NCBI RefSeq assembly: GCF_017654505.1
Contig: NC_054545.1
Coordinates: 16,028,047-16,092,046 of the forward strand
Source of the DNA: Polyodon spathula
Taxonomy: Eukaryota; Chordata; Actinopteri; Acipenseriformes; Polyodontidae
Length of the DNA stretch: 64,000 nucleotides
Reading direction: 5' to 3'
This document shows positions 10,871 through 23,364 of the stretch, one piece after another. The notes beneath the pieces are model-generated. The model saw only the letters and a list, made by a program, of their open reading frames with translations, was not told where the DNA came from and searched no databases. The translations under genes and the position numbers were made by a program. Position 1 is the first letter of the stretch, and each line of letters begins with the position of its first letter.

Positions 10871-11136
10871 ATTCTATGGGTTTTGTTGTTAAAAATGTAT
10901 CCATTCATTGTAATCTGTCATGCTCCTGCTGAAATAGCTCTGTTACACTGAGAAGGTGTTATGTGACCTGAGAACACGTTCATTTTTGCACATGCTTATG
11001 CATGTTGATGTAATAGGCTTCAGTGTGTCATAAGCATACAGGGAAAATAACTCATTCTCTGGTTTCTTTTGGAGAACCCTTTGAAACTTCCTCAAGGCCC
11101 CTGAGGGGGCTGCGGACCCCCAGTTGAGAACCCCTG
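9982..11136 (-). mobile_element. hAT transposon remnant
   Basis: The upstream end (right side in the window) keeps a typical hAT terminus. On the minus strand it starts CAGGGGTTCTCAACTGGGGG at 11136 and runs inward through a C/G-rich block. The other terminus is lost in the GATA microsatellite at about 9900-9960. It contains the decayed transposase described separately. An 8-bp target duplication cannot be checked with only one end left. Confidence 0.75.
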
Positions 11137-11474
11137 CTATAGTACACTGTAGAATGGTATGGTCTGCTGTTATACCTATCTATCTTGTATTTAAAAAGGA
11201 CAAATCCCAGGCTCTGTGCTTCTGTACAAAGTTCCACAGGCAGACCTCCAAATGTGTCAGTTTCCCTGCCTGAAATATTGCATGTACAAAGGTATTTATC
11301 TGCTATTTAACTTGATTTAGGGCTTCAGCTTTTCAGTACATAACCCCATTAGGATTCACTTGTAACACCAATGACTAGTTTTATTGCAAAGTTAAAATGA
11401 TTAATATAGTTCAGTTAACATGTTGAATTTTTGTTTTATATTCCTCACAAAGGAATAAATTAGAGAACATCATC

Positions 11475-12172
11475 TGTGGCAAAGTGGTTCGCAGTGTGCA
11501 GGTGTAGAAGTGATGCAATGCATAACAGATGACAGACAACAAAGTTCACGGTTCAAAAAATTCTTTATTGGTTCCGTTTTTAATCCAGGTCGTGGCGACC
11601 GTAATTAATAATCCCAGGCAATACACAACAATGTGTCATGCACAGTTTTAAACAGTCCCAAAATTATAAACACTGTATAAACACACACAATCATAAGTCC
11701 AGACTGAGTGTTAATGGTGAAATACAATTTATTAGTGCACAGTGGTGCAGTGTTGGTGCGGGCCTTAAGCGACAGCTCCTGGTATGTGTTAGCCATCTAG
11801 TAAGAACAAACGAGTACAGTTAGAAACAAGAAAACTAAACACTCATGGTAACTTTTTATTTTCCTTTAGTGTTTCTATCTCAACCCTAACAAAGGAACAG
11901 ATCACTTAGCCACGTCCCCTTTTGTACTGTCGATCACGCCCCCTTGGTTAGCGGGTGCAACCTTTTCTCCTCCAATCCATGATGGCCACATCGCTTCCCA
12001 TCTGGGGCAATGACATGATGTACCATGGCTCTGCCCCCTTTCGAGATTGCCGATTTCCACCTTTCCCTGGAATAAATTGTCAGACCACCCAGTCCGGGGG
12101 ACACGGTTCCCTTTAGATAGCGTCCTCACAGGTCTGGAGGAAGATTTAACTTTAAAAGAGATTCAACTCTGT
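11475..12172 (-). mobile_element. Solo LTR (LTR family 2), minus strand, degenerate
   Basis: In minus orientation the 3' end is ..GCGAACCACTTTGCCACA at 11475. AATAAA lies near 11562-11567 in the 'accaataaagaat' context. The promoter half (11900-12130) is homologous to 33967-34226 and, inverted, to 39218-39924. The shared blocks are 'tctccaatcc', 'cctggaat.aattg', 'cc.a.ccagtccggg' and 'cctcacag'. At about 698 bp it fits the 704-707 bp of the family. The 5' TGTGAC boundary near 12172 is eroded and no target duplication is visible. Confidence 0.72.
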
Positions 12173-13790
12173 ATTTATGTTATAAACTGATTCTTATAAA
12201 CTGCAGGGAAGATAAAAAAAATAATAATGATTCTAAGATGGGCTGTACCTTAGACTTAAAATGTCATTGAAATCGCAGTTGTATTACATTTTCATATGGT
12301 GTATGCAATCATTCTGCACGGTTCTGTTGCTGTAACATTGAATTATTATAATTTTTCTGTGCCTTTACCTGGCTTTGAGTTTGTCTAATCTAAGACCACA
12401 GAATCCAGAACCATGCATGCATACACCATATACTATTAAAATGATATTAAAATGACACTTGAAGCAAATATAGACCTCAAAGCGGGGATTATGAAATGTT
12501 TATTTCAGTTGTTTTTGCACATGCTGTTATTAAATGATACCCTTGCCTCAGAACACAACTAACAATTGTTGCTGAGATCTACAGTATACACCGTCAGTAA
12601 ATACAAATTGTTTACTTCTGCCAGGCTATAAACTTAACACCTGGTAATCATGTGCCAGCCTGTTTTTCTTCAGCAATGCCTCAGGCGTTTTATTTTATCA
12701 AAACATCTCTTCTAACTCCAGGGCTAATGTATACACCATGTGCACTGTCTTCTCTTACTTTACTGTCAGGTATGGCACTCGTAAACAACAATACTTCCCA
12801 TGCACTCCGAGCACAATGCTAGGTATAAAGCCTTGATGCATTTGATCTCGAACAAAAATATTTCACCCTGCTATGTGCTTTCCAGTACAGTACTGCCAAC
12901 TTTCCAAGTGTGAACTTGCCAACAAGTAAATAAAGTTGCATAAGAAACCTTTAAAAGACTGGTTTCCAAGACATTTGGCAAACACCTTACTTTTCTGACA
13001 GATATTTTCTCAAAAGATGGAAAACAAAACAAAGCTTTGCGCTACTTGCATTTGTCAATGTGGAGATGAGTTAAGTAATTTGTGACTGAGCAGTGTTTGA
13101 TTACGTGCTAGACAAATGTTTTTCTGACCTTTTACTATAGACCAGTTACTACAGAATATGTTAAAACAGCTGCGACTTATCAGATACAAGAGTTCAGCTT
13201 CTACATAAAAACACAATCTGAAGTCTTTAAAACAAAAGTTGATGTAACCGTGTAATGACAAAAACACAGATAAAGAAACATTGCTGCCTAATTTGGATCA
13301 CAATGCATCTGTGCTTCATACATTAGAAGTCTGTATTAGTACATGGAAGAGACGCTTGTACTCATAGTTTTTCACTCCGCCACCTTATTTGTTTATAAGA
13401 TCATAAAGAAATATAATACCATGGTTATCAAACAATAAGCAATTGAAAGACAAGGTCTAGACCTGAACCACAAACCATGCAGTTCATAAACTAAAGTCTT
13501 AAACTTTTTTTTTAGCCAAGAGTACATGTCTTATACTGATGTCAATATTATTAAATCCTCAGCCACTAGAAGACCCATTACAGTACGATTGAAAAATATA
13601 CAGTAAACTTATATGAATTATCTTCAACAACTTAGTTCAAAATGACTCCAAAGTATATGCTTATTAGACCAACATTTGTTATTGTTACTTTCTTGCTAAA
13701 AAGTTTAGCTTAATTTACAGTTTTCCCTAATTTGATAGAATTTCTGTGACCCATATTCTATAGTCTTTGAGATCCTGCGTTAGGAGTGTT
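12173..13790. other. No recognisable gene or repeat
   Basis: Unique AT-rich DNA. No coding frame has a recognisable domain, and no terminal-repeat structure was seen. Confidence 0.45.
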
Positions 13791-13799
13791 AAAGCACCC

Positions 13800-14730
13800 A
13801 GACCAGTCAACCATATCAAGAGCTCTGCATAACACTGGCCTGTATGGGAGGGTGACAAGAAAGAAGCCGTTACTCAAAAAGTACCATTTGAAAGCATGTC
13901 TGGAGTTTGCCAGAAAGCATGAGAGTGACCCAGCTGCGATGAGGGAAAAGGTTTTGTGGTCAGATGAGACCAACATAGAGCTTTTTGGCCAAAACTCAAA
14001 GCGCTATGTGTGGCGCAAACCTAACACTGCCCATGCCTGAAGACGCACCATCCCTACAGTGAAGTATGGTGGTGGCAGCATCATGCTGTGGGGATACTTC
14101 TCATCAGCAGGGACTGGGCATCTTGTTACAATTGAAGGAAGAATGGATGGAGCAAAATACAAGAAAATACTGCAAGAGAATTTGCTTCAGTCCGCTAAAA
14201 AACTGAAGCTTGGGAGGAAATTCACCTTTCAGCAGAACAATAATCCCAAGCACAAAGCCAAAGCAACATTGGAGTGGCTCAAGAACAAAAAGGTGAATGT
14301 CCTACAGTGGCCCAGTTAAAGTCTTGATCTCAATCCCACTGAGAATCTGTGGCACTACTTGAAAATTGCGGTCCACAAGCGTTGTCCAACCAACCTGAAC
14401 AACCTGGAGCAAATCTTTCAAGAAGAATGGGCCAAAATCACTCCGACACTGTGTGCAAAGCTGGTAAATACTTACCCCAAAAGAATTAAGCTGTTATTGC
14501 AGCGAAAGGTGGCTCTACCAAATATTAATGTGTGGGGGTTGAATACTTATGCAAGCAAGATATTTTTCTTAAAAATATTTCCCAACATAAAACCAATGTC
14601 ACCTTACAATAATTGATTTTGAGTTTAAGTGTTTAAAAAAAAAAAATGAAACTAAATTTTAATGTATCATTTGTAATTCAGCAATATCAGAGAATTGGTC
14701 AGGGGTCTGGATACTTTTGCAAGGCACTGT
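13800..14730 (+). mobile_element. Tc1-like transposon, 5'-truncated copy
   Basis: It is the same family as 7591-9818 but in the opposite orientation, with high similarity through the catalytic core. The right terminus is intact, ending TTTTGCAAGGCACTGT at 14730, with the same AACATAAAACCAATGTCACC subterminal block. The left terminus and the N-terminal third of the transposase are missing. Homology starts at about 13800 with 'ccagtcaaccatatcaagag'. Confidence 0.9.
13805..14530 (+). pseudogene. Tc1-like transposase pseudogene, truncated with two in-frame stops
   Basis: It reads 'STISRALHNTGLYGR', then the first catalytic aspartate as VLWSDETNIELFG, then '[16 protein letters not shown]', then [12 protein letters not shown] (in family members usually FQQDN.PKH; the second catalytic D is N here). 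It ends with '[14 protein letters not shown]', which keeps the third acidic residue. Stops interrupt it at 14038-14040 (after AHA) and 14317-14319 (after QWPS). There is no N-terminal helix-turn-helix. The first acidic motif is better preserved than in the copy at 7806-9436, but the D-to-N change and the stops make it inactive. Confidence 0.92.
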
Positions 14731-14737
14731 GTGTGTG

Positions 14738-14801
<64 letters not shown>

Positions 14802-15201
14802 ACTGTGATTTACAGAAATTAAACAAAATATAAAAATACTAAATTAAAAAAAAATAAATGTTTTTTATAAGAAGGAAAATTAAAATAGAAAAAGAAAAAA
14901 AAGGATATAGAGAGAAATAGCAGATGGAAATACATAGTAGACATATAAAAGCAAATAAAAAATTATAAAATTTGAAATACAGAAGATGAATCCATAGCAA
15001 TCTGTAATTGGAGGTAGCAGAAACAGATGTGAGATAGATGCAGGTGAAAACAACAAAGTCCAGTGATGCATTAGGACTTGCAATGATGTTGTTATTGTTT
15101 GAATGAGAATTGAAAAGAAACAAAAAAAACTATTTTTGCCACCTGTTGCTACAGGCGGTTTGTCGGTCACAGGAAGGGACTATATATATATATAGATATA
15201 T

Positions 15202-15266
<65 letters not shown>

Positions 15267-15270
15267 GTAT
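14731..15270. repeat. AT microsatellites either side of an A-rich block
   Basis: (GT)n(TA)n runs from about 14731 to 14799 next to the Tc1-like terminus, and (TA)n with interruptions from 15181 to 15262. The 380 bp between them are purine- and A-rich without a recognisable element. Frames here are low-complexity. Confidence 0.85.
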
Positions 15271-15316
15271 TGAAAGTATATTCGAAGTAAACTAGTGCTT
15301 CATTTGAATTTGGCAC

Positions 15317-15719
15317 TGTGGCAGAGCATAGCTCTGCCCTTTTTAAATTGGCGAGACGGGAAAAATTTAACCGTAATTCCCCAAATTAAAGGGGGATGGT
15401 ACGGACCCAAATAATACAAGTCCACCGACACCAACTAATCAACTATCCAATTAATTAGCGCCAGCCACCTTGTTTGTTATTTGTTGTTTGTTGTTTGTTG
15501 TTTGTTGTTTGTTGTTTGTTGGTAAATCTGAATCCAGTGAAGGCACTGCCCAGCCTGGAAATCTTGTTTTTGTAAGTTTGTTTTTGTATTGGGGTTTTTT
15601 TTGTGTTTAAATCCCTATATTTTGCCATTGCGCACTTTTGTGTTATTTATAATAAAATTAGTATTTTTTTTGAACTGCAGACTGTCTCTGGGCCTCTATT
15701 CACTCGTCAGCCTGCCACA
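15317..15719 (+). mobile_element. Solo LTR (LTR family 3), 403 bp
   Basis: It begins TGTGGCAGAGCATAGCTC and ends GTCAGCCTGCCACA. A perfect 5-bp target duplication, GGCAC, lies at 15312-15316 and 15720-15724. AATAAA lies near 15650, about 70 bp before the 3' boundary. An internal (TTGTTTG)n-type repeat occupies about 15471-15522. The first 10 bases match the start of the LTR-like sequence at 56908 (minus). No internal retroelement sequence is present. Confidence 0.88.
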
Positions 15720-15724
15720 GGCAC

Positions 15725-16490
15725 TGATGAGGTTAAAACCCCAACCTTGGAAAAAAAAATGTGCAGAATGTGGCCAGGTTCTAATTGATTTATTGATTGT
15801 CAATTAAGCCTGGCCACATAGTTTAGATGTTCTGGCTGAGTTAGTTTAAGGGAGGTGTGAGGGTAGCAGGCTGTGACCCTTATCCCTGCACTGGGACAGC
15901 TTTAGCTTGGGTGCTTTCATTTGATATTTTTGTTTAACTATTTTGTTTATTTGTTAACAAATAAGGGTTCAGACTGCTGCTAGCTGCCTTGACTGCAACA
16001 CAATCCTTCCACAAGATTGTATATTTCTTACCTGAATTCTGCCACCATGGTTAACTACAGCACAGTGCACAGATACCTAAACTTTGAAAATATTTAGTAA
16101 AAAAAACAACAAAGAGCAAGATGGCATTACAAACAAGTGTAAAATGGAATGTGCTTGTGTGGCGCTGTGCTTTTGGTTCTTCCTTTTTTTATGTTCTTGT
16201 ACATGTAACTTGAGCAGTCCCAAAAATATCCATTCAATTCAGATCCCAGCAGGATATCAGCTCAAGTGTTTCTTAGTTATTTGGATTTTGATAACATCTA
16301 CTTGAAGGTGTTGAAAAGCAATCACACTGTTGAATGAATAAACATGGCAGGATTATTGCTTTTACATTGTACATCACAAGCTTTATCTCAACACACTGCC
16401 ACTGAGATATCTTCTTTGTCATTCTAAGGCTGACAGAAGCGATTTGAAGATACAATTAGCACCATACTTGTTTGACCCACACTAATCCAT
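15725..16490. other. No recognisable gene or repeat
   Basis: Non-coding, AT-rich. Nothing with terminal repeats or a protein motif was recognised. Confidence 0.45.
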
Positions 16491-16495
16491 TTAAT

Positions 16496-16695
16496 GCCAC
16501 TGTGGTCAAGTGGTAAGAGAAAGGGGCCAGGAAGTTCTTGGTTCAGGCCCAGCTCAGCCACTGACTCACTGTTTGTGACCTTGAGCAAGTCATTAATCTC
16601 CATGTGCTCTATCATTCGGATGAGATGTAAAACTGAGGTCCTATTGTAAGTGACTATGCAGCAGCAGTTGTGATGCATTGTTTACCCCCTAGGAC
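16496..16695 (+). mobile_element. tRNA-derived SINE
   Basis: The head has a box A-like TGGTCAAGTGGTAAG and a box B-like GGTTCAGGCCC about 35 bp apart, as in RNA polymerase III promoters of tRNA origin. The body carries 'gaccttgagcaagtca', 'cattcggatgagatgtaaaa' and 'ttgtaagtgact', blocks common in fish tRNA-SINEs. The usual 3' tail is missing or degraded after about 16695. Confidence 0.72.
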
Positions 16696-16699
16696 TAGT

Positions 16700-17531
16700 T
16701 AATGATAACATGAAACACCAGCTACAAAGCACTGAACTTGGAGAAGTAGTACTATAGCCACAGGGCAGTGTTTAGGGACTAAACAGAGTTCATGTGTCAA
16801 AGACAAGGCTATAGAGGGGTATAACGTGGATTTTGCATACAAGTGACAGACAAAAATATCTGTTATAAAGTTGTTTCACTTTTAATCAAATAGGATTTAT
16901 TTGTATATTGCCACATTCTTATTTCCCTACATCTCTACAATCATATTAAGGCCCACTTGTGCAAAGTTGATAATTTTAAGTTCCTATTTATTTTGCATCT
17001 ATCTTACTTTGCATTGACTCACTTTGCATCTATGTTTTAATTTTCTAGCCCCATCTTTAAACAACTTTAGTATTCAGTAAGTTGCTAACCATTATGAGCT
17101 ATTCATTTGAAAAGATGCCATTGTTTAAATATGGCACCTCACATTAGAATATGGATGTAAAGTAGGAAAAATGACCTTAAAATTAGCAAAAAATATACAA
17201 GTGGATAGTGGTACATAGGATTCTGCAAATATATAGTTCATCAATCACTCAATAGAGCTGAATTTAGAAATCCTGAAAGAACTTATAAAATTCAATGACA
17301 AACGTTTTGACAAGAAGACACTGAAAAGAGTTCCAGTCAGAATGTTTGTCATTGAATGCATTAAGTTTCTTCTAAGTATTTTTAAAGATATACTTTTGTG
17401 AAGCATGTGCAGTCTTTAATTATGACAAGGGTTGTGCATCAACTTTAAATAATAACCTTGTTAACTCCAGTAAATTATAAAAGGGTACATGTTTATTTTA
17501 TGGTGTGAACAAGAGAGAACGTATATGAGTA
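16700..17531. other. Unassigned AT-rich sequence with one imperfect inverted repeat
   Basis: 'aattcaatgacaaacg' (about 17290) and its inverse near 17345 form an imperfect hairpin with arms of roughly 30 bp. Nothing coding was recognised. Confidence 0.4.
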
Positions 17532-17536
17532 TATGG

Positions 17537-18074
17537 TAGGGCGCTAAGTAAGGTTGGTGATACCCCTTCACAGAGATGGACCGACTCAATGGTAGGACGG
17601 AACAGGAAATTGGCCATCTTGGTGAAAGGGCATAGTTGTAGGACTGTTAAACAACTCTACTATGATCAGCTGTGGTTCGCGCAGCGATCGGCTAAGGTGT
17701 GGCGCTGCGTTGATCACAGGGAGGAGTTCGGATTTGGACAGTACAAAGGGGACGCAGTTATTTGAGTAACTGACCCTTATGCTGAAAGAATAACAGAGCT
17801 GGATCTGTGTGTATTTGTTTTGGTTTTGTATCCAGAAGGAGATTCACTGGGAGCTGAAGCAGACAAAGCCAGTGCACCAGCCATTACCAGGTGCACAGGA
17901 CACTACACTGAATACTCAACAATGTACTGGACCTCTGCACTTGGAGCACCTCCTGCTTTCTGGCACTTTGTATTAGTGTGTGTGTGTGCTGTCATCAAAG
18001 AAAATTAATAATTGTTTGTAGATAGACTCATTGTTTGGAATTCCCCTCATCCCTGTACCACTCACATCCTGACA
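17537..18074 (+). mobile_element. Possible solo LTR (unclassified)
   Basis: This 538-bp segment has higher GC in its first half and is flanked by the direct repeat TATGG (17532-17536 and 18075-18079). It ends ..TGACA but begins TAGGGC instead of TG. It shows no similarity to the other LTRs that I can see by eye. The flanking 5-bp match could be chance, so this is tentative. Confidence 0.3.
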
Positions 18075-18079
18075 TATGG

Positions 18080-21000
18080 TTTACTGAAATGCTTTCATTA
18101 CATTTTCCCATAAGACTGTTATTGCTATAGCCTGTTTCATCTCAACTGATTAGAACAGTGTTTACAAAACATGTATTGATTGATTGCTTTATTATTTGCT
18201 TATTATAAATCCTTAAACAACTTAAGTGTTTTCATACATGACAGCTTTTTTAAAAAGTCTATTGTTCATACACCATGTATCACAAAATGACACGAAGATC
18301 AAAAAAAGTCCAAAGCAGAAATATCCATTTCACACTCACATGTGCAAAAAAAAAAGGAGACATCTTTAGAAATAAAACATGTGTCTAAAGGGGAAAACAG
18401 ATTATAACAGTCTCCTAAGAATAGGAAATAATAAACGTTTTTTATTCTTTCTAAGAAGCATCCTATGGCAGGAATGATTGCAAGGACATAAAGTTAATTA
18501 GAGTAATGTTTCTGTTGGCAAATGTTCATTTGCTATACAACTTAACAATTCCCTTGAAACCAATTAAGTTCATGGTCTGTAAAGCAGCAGTGCATCAGCA
18601 TTCTTTAAAACCTGTGTAATGTGGATTTCCAATGAGTCTTTCAGCTGTAAATGAAACAAGAGAAAGACATCATTTAGAAAGCCATCTTGGCCAAGCCACT
18701 GTTCTTAGTTTATTTTACTGAAAGGATTCTGAATTGTTGTTCTTTTTTCCACCAGTTCTTTTAACATGAGTTCATTAGTAGCATTTGAGCCAGGTCCACT
18801 GCCAGACAGAGGTGCTGGACCTGGGGGGTGCCAGATCTGGGGGAGGGGGGGGGATCTTTATAGCACACAGTGTTTAGTTGCTGTTATGCTCTGTGCCCTA
18901 CATAAAAGCAAGCCACACATTATATCTTACAAGAACCTACTTTACTATTCCAGTGTCCAATGCTCCTGCTGTTTGCTGCTTCTTATGCCTTCGACGGCTG
19001 AAAACATAGCTACAATCATCCTTGCCTAAGGCTGTATTTTTATTTTCAAGATTATCATAGATTTCAGATTTCCATGACATTTACCCATTGCCGTGTAATT
19101 TGAAATTCCCAGTGAAAATTCCCATGTTTGAAACAACACCAACTGCATCAAAGACCGAAAATACTTCTGCAAAAGATCGTTCAGTCCAGTACAAGAAGGG
19201 GACATTTCACATGCCTGTTGTAATTTTGTAATAATGTTTTTATTTTGTTTGATAATTCACTCTTGGTGAAAATAGAATTTAAAAGGTGGACATAAAAAAC
19301 TAAATATTCTACAATTTGGCATTTACTGTTTTTCAGGTAAGCAAAAATATTTTACACATTTATTGTATAACAACATAGATATACAAAATATCTTAAAATA
19401 CCTATTTTTAGACTGAAATAAGCATTGTTTTTACTGTGATAAAGTACCACCTTTGAACAGCATTAAACCACCTCCTCTTCCTTCATATTCAGAAACATCT
19501 GACTAATTCTTATAGATATACATGTTTTACATAACTTTTGTGTTGCCAGTGACACATGGCGTAAGTTTTTTTAGAACAATCTGGAAATGTGCGAATAGGT
19601 TGTTCCTCTGTCTGCAACAACCAGCTGTGTTTGTGTCTGAACAGCGCATTCAATTGTTTCAAGAGCAAAGCAGCATTCCCAGGTGAAATCTTTAGGTTTT
19701 CTCAAAACATTTCAATGCTATTTTGTCATTTTTTGTTGATGGTTCTTATCTGGGGAAAACATTCAACTCCTCGGTGTTGTTTAGAACTAAAGTGCCAATA
19801 AACTTAAGTTCTGTTAAAGTTTGCGGCTTTTTTGTTAGTTTTTTTTTTTTTTTTATTAAAAGAATACGTATAATATTATGCTACGGCTTCACGTTGTAAT
19901 CTGGTTATTTATTTTACATTTTTACTTTGTGAGATGTTTGTTCGATATAAAAGTCCAGTCTCAAAATAATATTTGTATTTATTCCTGAAAACCGTTATAC
20001 TGTTACATGCATGGCTTTATTGCTGTGGCTACAATGAAGAATTTAATTTATTGGGTTAGAACTATATTTATGGAGGCATCGAGCTAAAGTGTTCTACAAT
20101 GATACCGGTTTGACAAAGAAACTTGTTTTGACTTCTGGGAGCTTCTAGCCCTAATCTTGATTCCTGCACTGCCAGAAGTCATGCAATATTAAGGCTTTCT
20201 CTGCCATCAGTTTGACACAGGTATTCAATAGTGATCAACAAAGCTTATCACAGTCCTCACTTTCCAAAATAATAACCGACATTACTGAAACTTTTTTTTT
20301 CAAATCAGCCTCACATTTCATTTATTTCAGAACCACAGAAAAAGAGCAGCAACAAATCCAGGTAAAATCCTTCCAAGTAGCTGCCATGCCAGAAACCTTT
20401 GATGCAACTGACTGCACTCATGTGGCCTTTCCAGCAGACTAATTCTGAAGTTATGTATTGAAACAGGACATTTTTTAAATTCCATTAACGTGCAAATGAT
20501 CTGTAATGTCATTACCAATGTTTTATTAAACTAACCAGGGACATGGCATGGTTTGTTCATACTGCAATAGAGCACATTATTTTTGCGTTATGGATCTAGA
20601 GAGCACAGAGTGGTAAGTGTAAAGCTTATAGTGGGATGATACTATTAGAGTTGCCTAATAGCTACCGGTATATAGTATGTAGGTGTCAATCATAATAGCG
20701 TAGTAGGCTACTGTTAGCTTTAGTGACCTTTTTAACATTTTAAAGCACTCCAACAGGCTTTTCCATTTGCTCCGTTCTTTTCTCCATTTTACTTAGTAGA
20801 ATACCTGTTCATCAATTCACCTGTACAACATTTATCTTCTCAAATACGTGCTTTCTCTACCCAAAATAAATAAGAATTAGGTGGGCAGAGACTTGTTACG
20901 TGATTAATATAGATGGTTTGTTCATCCTATCTGCTTATATTAATTCTGATGATATTTCTACAGAGTTTCTTTAACATTTTAGTACTTCTGTAGTGTCAGA

Positions 21001-23185
21001 GAAATATTTCATTTAGGGATTTGATATTCTGGATGGGGAGAAACTCTACAGCCCCATGCAACAAGGTTGTCATTGTAAAGCAGGTACTTCAGTAAAAGCA
21101 GGAAATATGATGCGAAGAATTTGGTAATGTTTTTTTTCTTACCCACTGGAGGCATCCAGTCTCAAAGTCTGAGAACCCCCAGCCCTCCTCTTTATCAACT
21201 CCTGAATTACAGTGAAAAAAAAAAAAAAAACCTAAAGATTGCCCTCACAATAAAAAAGGGACCAGAGAACAGAGATGCCCTCCTTTAAATTCACAATTCT
21301 AAAAGTCTCCAAACGTGTTACTGAAGACCTTTCAGAAATCCAGACTCCTAAAATCCTAAAATGAAGCAATTTAAAAAAAAAAAAAAATTATTTGTGCTTC
21401 CAAAGCCAATGTTGACGACCAGGAGCTGGCTTATTTTCAAGGTTTTTGTTCAACGGTCTAAAATAGGGAATGTGTTTTTTCTTCATTTTTCTAAAAGGAC
21501 AAACACCACCTGTTAATACAACGGAACAACAAACCACATAAGAATCCTTAAATCCTCCCACAAACCACATTTTTCAGTATTAGTTTTGTAACATTGCCGG
21601 AATTTGACCCAGTGGCTCTTCTTCTTTGGAATAATACAATGTTATTCTTACACTGTTTCCTCCATACTTTAACACTTTTAAAAACCGTGAAGAGGAAGTA
21701 GCTTTAAATGTCATTTTAATTTCTTACCATATTATGATGTTTTGGGGTTATGTTTCGCCCATGTTGTTTATGTTCTCTAATTCTGCCTTTACTTAGCTTT
21801 GAGCTCACTTGCCATGTGACATGTGACTTTTCAACACTGCTAACCCCAACTGCTCTACATACACACTTCACAGAGAGTCTTACAGCTGAAAGGTCACATT
21901 GTTACATGATTGGAATGAAATGAGGAACATTGTTTGTCCGGGAATTTAAGGTTCTCCAGACAGAAAATTGTAATAGCTTAATATGGGAGCAACAGAACAC
22001 AGATCTACTGGAAATGATTGTGAACATCAGACAATATAACAAGTAAAATGACCTTTAAAGCCATAAAATCATAGCAAGCGAAGGGGCACATGTTTAAAGC
22101 GTTTACTGTAGAATTTGATCACCTTTATTTGCACTTGCAATATCATCATTACAGACTGCAGATTATCCTGGATGTCAGCCTCTAACAAAAAAGGCATTCA
22201 AAAGTTGTTATTTTTTTTATGAAGAAATTTTAGGTCTGTGCTCTGTAAGTGTTCTATTCTAAAGAAATAATGTAGGCATTTAGTAACAGATGGATTGTTG
22301 AATCAACAGTAACAATGAGAGAAAATTATGTAATTTAATTTAATGCATCAAATAAGTTATTTGTCAAGACAATTCTATCATTTAATGTTATGCACTGAGC
22401 ATCCTCAAGGTCTGCATACACTACGGTTTAGCTGAAAAATTGTAAAGCACATCACTCATGTGTGTTGCTATCTGAGACCTCACAGGCGGTTAAAAATGAA
22501 AAAAAAGGATTGTTTCTTTTATCCAGAAAGGGGTCAGATGTGTCCTGAAGAGTGTTCCTGATGGTCTGGGTCAGCATGTTTGCATTAGTTGCATTTAATA
22601 AGATGTGGAGATTGCCCTTCAGTAATGCATTTGAAGCTGGATGCTAATACTCTGATTCACAGCCCACTGCTCATTTTCAGTAAAGATATCTGGTCATACA
22701 GTAAACCTTCTATTAGCAGGAAAAAACATTGCACAGCACATCAAACCACACTATGGTGCTGCCATAAACTAATCAGAAACAAGTCAAAATTACGAGTCAT
22801 ATAATTCCAGGTTTCTTAATCATTCTCAAGTATTTTGGTTCTCGGTTTGTAACATTGCAATGTCATTTTATCCTTTATTTCTTTTGTAAACTAGCTGATT
22901 AAATAATTTCATAAATAATATGTGCTGTGCAATTCTATTCACCGTGTAGATCTTGTATGTATAACATGTAGTACCAAACGTGTTTTACAACCGGTACTTT
23001 ACTGCGTTAGAGACGTCTCTGATTGCATGTATCACTTCCAGGTAGTCTTGCATGTCATACTGCAGGTTAATTCACCTGGAGAGAGACATTGTACCCAACC
23101 CCTTTATTGTCTCATTTCCGGCCATTAACCAACCAGCAGCATCCCCTAATACCTTCCCAGCCAGTGACTAATCTTGATCTAGCTG
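18080..23185. other. Long stretch without a recognisable gene or element
   Basis: About 5 kb of AT-rich DNA with short homopolymers (for example poly-T near 19840, poly-A near 21215 and 21370). A GC-richer patch at about 18780-18850 includes a G-rich run. Frames are all under 90 codons and without motifs. This could be an intron or intergenic DNA. Confidence 0.45.
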
Positions 23186-23187
23186 CC

Positions 23188-23362
23188 TGTCATAGATTCA
23201 TGTAACCCAGGCTAGATCAGCCCAGATGTCTTTATAGAAATAGGATCCAGTGCCATCTAGTGATCAGTTTTCTTTTGTACTCCTGACAATATACTGCTGT
23301 GCACTAGATGGTGCCTACTAACATGAAGACACTTGGTCTGATCTATCTTACGTCTATGCTAG
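23188..23362. mobile_element. Foldback/MITE-like palindrome
   Basis: The left arm holds 'ggctagatcag', then 'agatgtctt', then 'gtgccatctagtg'. The right arm holds the inverses in reverse order ('cactagatggtgcc', 'gaagacactt', 'ctgatctatctta'), with gaps. The whole is about 170 bp and non-coding, consistent with an old palindromic MITE. Confidence 0.5.
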
Positions 23363-23364
23363 GC

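Noticed and set aside
16496..16560. A functional tRNA gene
   Set aside because: Box A and box B are degenerate, no cloverleaf can be closed, and a SINE body follows.
21165..21185. 'tctgagaacccccagccctc' as a hAT terminus
   Set aside because: No continuation of the hAT subterminal sequence and no partner end.
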